From contig DJZU01000059.1 of the NCBI GenBank assembly GCA_002448715.1, positions 22,808 through 86,807 of the forward strand: 64,000 bases of DNA, in the 5' to 3' direction. The first letter of the stretch is position 1. The number at the start of each line of letters is the position of its first letter. The position numbers and the translations under genes were made by a program. Positions 61,102-64,000 of the stretch are shown in pieces. The DNA is from Candidatus Neomicrothrix sp. UBA6944. GTDB taxonomy: Bacteria > Actinomycetota > Acidimicrobiia > Acidimicrobiales > Poriferisodalaceae. A model generated the notes under the pieces. The model ran no database searches and was not told where the DNA came from. It saw only the letters and a list, made by a program, of their open reading frames with translations.

Positions 61102-63045
61102 GTGACACAGCCTATTTGGACGCCAAGTTCAGTTCGTCGCGAGGGTTCCAACCTGTGGACTTTCGCTGACCAAATGGGGGTCTCCCTCGCTAACGGTAGC
61201 TACCAAGATTTACATCGTTGGTCAGTTGAGAACCAGTTCACGTTCTGGAGGTCAGTGTGGGAGTTCGCCTCAGGTATCGGCGACTTAGGAGAGATAAGCC
61301 ATATCGGTGAAGACGGTCCTGAAACTCGTTTCTTTCCAGATGCAAAGTTCAATCTCGCGGAAAATTATTTGAGAAGAACTGGAGACGAGGTTGCTATCGC
61401 TTATCGAGGTGAGAACGTCGTCGAACGCTCATTAACTTTTGATGAGCTAAGAATTTCAGTTGCTCGTGTCCAACAAGCCCTGCAATCTGAAGGTGTTCAA
61501 CAAGGTGATCGAATAGCGACATTGTTGCCGAATGGACCGGAAGCAGTCGTCTTCTTTTTGGCTGCTGCCAGTCTCGGCGCAATTTATTCTTCGACAAGTC
61601 CCGATTTCGGTTCAGCGGGGGTTCTGGATCGTTTCGGTCAGATTGAGCCAAAGATATTGGTGGCAACTGATAGTTACTCATATGCCGGTGTCCGTCACGA
61701 TGTCACCGCAAAGGTCGCCCAAATCGCCGACCAACTTTCGTCACTCAAGCGCGTAGTGATGGTTACTTATGATGATCAACCCCTCAAGGCCGAATTTCCG
61801 CTATCTATCGGCTTAGATGACTGGCTGGCGAATACTGAACCTCGGGAACCCGAGTTCATCCGATTGAGTTTCGATCAGCCGATCTATGTGTTGTATTCGT
61901 CAGGGACCACGGGGAAACCGAAGTGCATTGTTCACAAAGCTGGCGGAGTGTTACTTAAACATTGGTCTGAACATCTGTTGCACTGCGACCTCAAATCCGG
62001 CGATCGGCTCATGTACTTCACTACTACCGGGTGGATGATGTGGAACTGGCTGGTTGGAGGTCTCGCTTCTGGAGTCTCATTGATTCTTTACGATGGCTCA
62101 CCGTTCCATCCGCAGCCATCCCGGCTTTTCGACCTTGCCGACGAGTTGCAACCACGTTTGTTTGGGGTAAGCGCAAAATTCATCGAAGCCGCTATGAAAG
62201 AAGGACTGAGGCCTCGCGACACCCACGATCTTTCAAGTATCGACACCATTACATCGACTGGTTCCCCTTTGGCTCCCGAAGGGTTTGATTGGGTGTATGA
62301 CGCTGTGAAACCCGATGTTCATCTTGCCTCGTTTTCGGGAGGAACAGATATCTGCGGGTGCTTCGTGATTGGGGACCCCACCAGTCCGGTCTTCCAGGGA
62401 GAGATTCAAGCGCCCGCACTTGGTCTGGATGTCGCTGTATTCGACGACCTCGGAAGCCGCCTGTCAGCTGGCGCACAAGGAGAACTTGTTTGCTGTAACT
62501 CCTTCCCGTCGATGCCATTGGAATTTTGGGATGATCCCGACGGAGCTAAATATCACGACGCGTATTTCGGACGCTTTGACGGCGTTTGGCATCACGGTGA
62601 TTTCGCCGAATGGACATCCCAGGGGGGAATGATTATTTCCGGTCGGTCTGATGCGACCCTGAATCCTGGAGGGATCCGCATCGGCACCGCTGAAATCTAC
62701 CGCCAGGTTGATGCCATTGACGAAGTACTTGAAAGCATTGTTGTCGGGCAACAATGGCAGTCAGATACCCGAGTGGTTCTTTTCGTTCGCCTCCGCGACG
62801 GGCTGGTCCTTGACAATGACTTAACTCAAAAGATCAGAAATCAAGTTCGGGAAGGCGCATCCCCTCGACATGTGCCAGCGGTTGTCGCCCAGGTACCTTC
62901 AATTCCCAGAACTCGTAGCGGAAAACTGGTGGAGTTAGCCGTGAGGGACGCCATTCACGGGAAAACGATCAAGAATGTCGAAGCGATTGATGACCCCCAA
63001 GCATTGGAGTATTTCCGCGATCATCCCAAATTGGCAGATAGTTAG
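61102..63045 (+). CDS. Acetoacetate-CoA ligase (acetoacetyl-CoA synthetase)
   Basis: This enzyme activates acetoacetate (ketone body or polyhydroxybutyrate product) to acetoacetyl-CoA with ATP. The 647-residue ANL-family protein has the AMP motif YVLYSSGTTGKPKCIVHKAGG near residue 268, MYFTTTGWMMWNWLVGGLASG (typical of the acetoacetate and acetate branch), ASFSGGTDICGCF, WHHGDFAEWTSQGG, SGRSDATLNPGGIRIGTAEIY and the C-terminal catalytic lysine in RTRSGKLVELAVRDAI. Length and WMMWNW fit acetoacetate ligases better than acetate ligases. Start is GTG at 61102, after GGAGAAG. Confidence 0.9.
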   Translation: MTQPIWTPSSVRREGSNLWTFADQMGVSLANGSYQDLHRWSVENQFTFWRSVWEFASGIGDLGEISHIGEDGPETRFFPDAKFNLAENYLRRTGDEVAIAYRGENVVERSLTFDELRISVARVQQALQSEGVQQGDRIATLLPNGPEAVVFFLAAASLGAIYSSTSPDFGSAGVLDRFGQIEPKILVATDSYSYAGVRHDVTAKVAQIADQLSSLKRVVMVTYDDQPLKAEFPLSIGLDDWLANTEPREPEFIRLSFDQPIYVLYSSGTTGKPKCIVHKAGGVLLKHWSEHLLHCDLKSGDRLMYFTTTGWMMWNWLVGGLASGVSLILYDGSPFHPQPSRLFDLADELQPRLFGVSAKFIEAAMKEGLRPRDTHDLSSIDTITSTGSPLAPEGFDWVYDAVKPDVHLASFSGGTDICGCFVIGDPTSPVFQGEIQAPALGLDVAVFDDLGSRLSAGAQGELVCCNSFPSMPLEFWDDPDGAKYHDAYFGRFDGVWHHGDFAEWTSQGGMIISGRSDATLNPGGIRIGTAEIYRQVDAIDEVLESIVVGQQWQSDTRVVLFVRLRDGLVLDNDLTQKIRNQVREGASPRHVPAVVAQVPSIPRTRSGKLVELAVRDAIHGKTIKNVEAIDDPQALEYFRDHPKLADS

Positions 63046-63141
63046 TTGTTGGTCACTTTCTATGACGCCAGGCTCTATTCAGTGGCATCCTGAACAGATG
63101 CGCCGTGGGACGGCGGAATACCTCACAGAATCGACGCTCGG

Positions 63142-64000
63142 GTGACGGCACAGAACCACAAAGGCAGAGGCATACCAGCTGCTGCTATCGCAATGGTTGG
63201 TTGGGCAGCTTCGGGTGTAATCGCAAAAGGCATAACAGAGCTCGGAGCACTCGCCGTTGTTTTTTGGCGAATGTGGATTTATGCGTTGATCGTGCTGTTG
63301 TTCTTAAAGCTTCGGGGAACCCCACTTCGGAAAGAATCACTAAAGTTTTCGTGGCGTGGCGGAGTCTCTTTAGGCGCGGACATAATGCTTTTTTTTTCGG
63401 CGCTGCGTTTGACCACGGTTGCGAACGCAACAGTAATCGGATCGTGTCAACCGTTGATCATGTTACTGATCGCAGGTCGCCTATTCGGCGAACGACCTAA
63501 ACGCCACCACTGGGGACTTGCTCTGGTAGCCATGTGCGGTGTCGCGATAGTGATGTTCGGCTCTACAGGGGTTGAAGGCTGGAGCCCCAAGGGTGACTTA
63601 CTGTCCATAGCAACTGTGGCAGCGTGGACCGGATATTTCGTCTTTTCCAAACTCAGCAGCCGACACATCGAGTCGTCGCAATACACAGGAGCGACTGCCC
63701 TTATCTGTGCTCTTTTCGCGACCCCATTTGCTTTAGCTTCAGGCCAAGTTTTCGATATGCCATCAGGCAACGCTTGGATCTGGTTGATCATCTTGTCGAT
63801 AGGGCCGGGTTTTACCTCTCACATGTTGATGAACTGGTCGCTCAGCAAAATTCCAGCGTGGCTAGGTTCCACGCTGACACTTGCTATTCCGGTCACCGCA
63901 ACGGTTATGGCCTGGATATTTCTCGGAGAGGAAGTTGTAGCTCTTCAATTCGTGGGTATGGCAATCGTCCTGGCCGCCTTGGGTGTCATTGTTCTTGGCC
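63142..64000 (+). CDS. EamA-family membrane transporter, 3' end cut by window edge
   Basis: The visible 286 residues form about nine to ten membrane helices in two EamA repeats: helices include AAAIAMVGWAASGVIAKGITELGALAVVFWRMWIYALIVLLFL and later LTLAIPVTATVMAWIFLGEEV, the second-repeat signature of drug/metabolite (DMT) transporters. I chose the GTG at 63142, the only in-frame start after a stop at 63091; an ATG at 63193 is possible but lies within the first helix. The stop codon is beyond the window. Substrate (amino acids or purines are common in the family) is unknown. Confidence 0.85.
   Translation, partial: MTAQNHKGRGIPAAAIAMVGWAASGVIAKGITELGALAVVFWRMWIYALIVLLFLKLRGTPLRKESLKFSWRGGVSLGADIMLFFSALRLTTVANATVIGSCQPLIMLLIAGRLFGERPKRHHWGLALVAMCGVAIVMFGSTGVEGWSPKGDLLSIATVAAWTGYFVFSKLSSRHIESSQYTGATALICALFATPFALASGQVFDMPSGNAWIWLIILSIGPGFTSHMLMNWSLSKIPAWLGSTLTLAIPVTATVMAWIFLGEEVVALQFVGMAIVLAALGVIVLG

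Noticed and set aside
1..64000. CRISPR arrays, insertion sequences, prophage or toxin-antitoxin loci.
   Set aside because: No spaced direct-repeat array, transposase or integrase motif, terminal inverted repeat pair or phage gene was seen anywhere in the window.

Overview
The window is 64 kb of a bacterial chromosome of moderate GC content (about 50% by eye). It looks like an actinobacterium, probably a free-living member of the class Acidimicrobiia. The evidence is a mycobacterial-type integration host factor (mihF) beside gmk and rpoZ, a phosphatidylinositol-mannoside cluster (HIT hydrolase, pgsA, acyltransferase, pimA), an NADPH:F420 reductase, an InhA-like FabI, a TIGR03084-type metal-binding protein, and a gene order that closely follows the mycobacterial series from pgsA/pimA to metK. 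The class assignment is inference; a 16S or marker-gene tree would be needed to fix it.

Positions 1-44756 are one uninterrupted minus-strand block. Read in transcription order (right to left) it holds: F420 reductase; HIT hydrolase, membrane protein, CDP-alcohol transferase, acyltransferase and PimA (PIM lipid synthesis); an inactive HtpX-like protein and a DUF3048 lipoprotein; pdxS-pdxT (vitamin B6); yebC and ruvCAB (Holliday junctions); a GGCT-like protein; queA-tgt (queuosine); yajC-secD-secF (protein export); apt and relA; hisS, aspS, rarA, two small membrane proteins, alaS, ruvX, mltG; aroE-aroB-aroQ (shikimate); pepQ, efp, nusB; pyrR-pyrB-carA-carB-pyrD-pyrF (pyrimidines); mihF, gmk, rpoZ, coaBC and the 5' part of metK. 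Many neighbours overlap by 1-14 bases or are a few bases apart, so translational coupling is likely over long stretches. Compared with the usual actinobacterial order, pyrC, aroC and aroK are missing from their expected slots.

From 44865 onward the strands alternate and the content is more lineage-specific: fabI; a tandem CNNM/CorC membrane pair; a two-gene heterodimeric ABC exporter followed by a solo ABC ATPase, a methyltransferase, a SnoaL-like protein and a thioesterase; a polysaccharide deacetylase; an acyl-CoA dehydrogenase; a small beta-rich unknown; a Cof-type phosphatase; an SDR; a double-hotdog thioesterase; coaE; a DinB/MDMPI-like protein; acetoacetyl-CoA synthetase; and an EamA transporter cut by the window end. 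The lipid and acyl-CoA genes suggest fatty acid and ketone-body turnover.

No CRISPR array, insertion sequence, prophage, tRNA or rRNA gene was seen, and no gene-free stretch exceeds 300 bases. The best regulatory signal is a PyrR-binding stem-loop just before pyrR that pairs with its Shine-Dalgarno sequence, followed by a terminator-like hairpin inside the start of pyrR. The most unusual proteins are a Tgt without its zinc cysteines, an HtpX-family protein without its zinc-binding residues and a CDP-alcohol transferase lacking the motif arginine. I found no convincing wholly new system; the window is mostly housekeeping with a few real anomalies.
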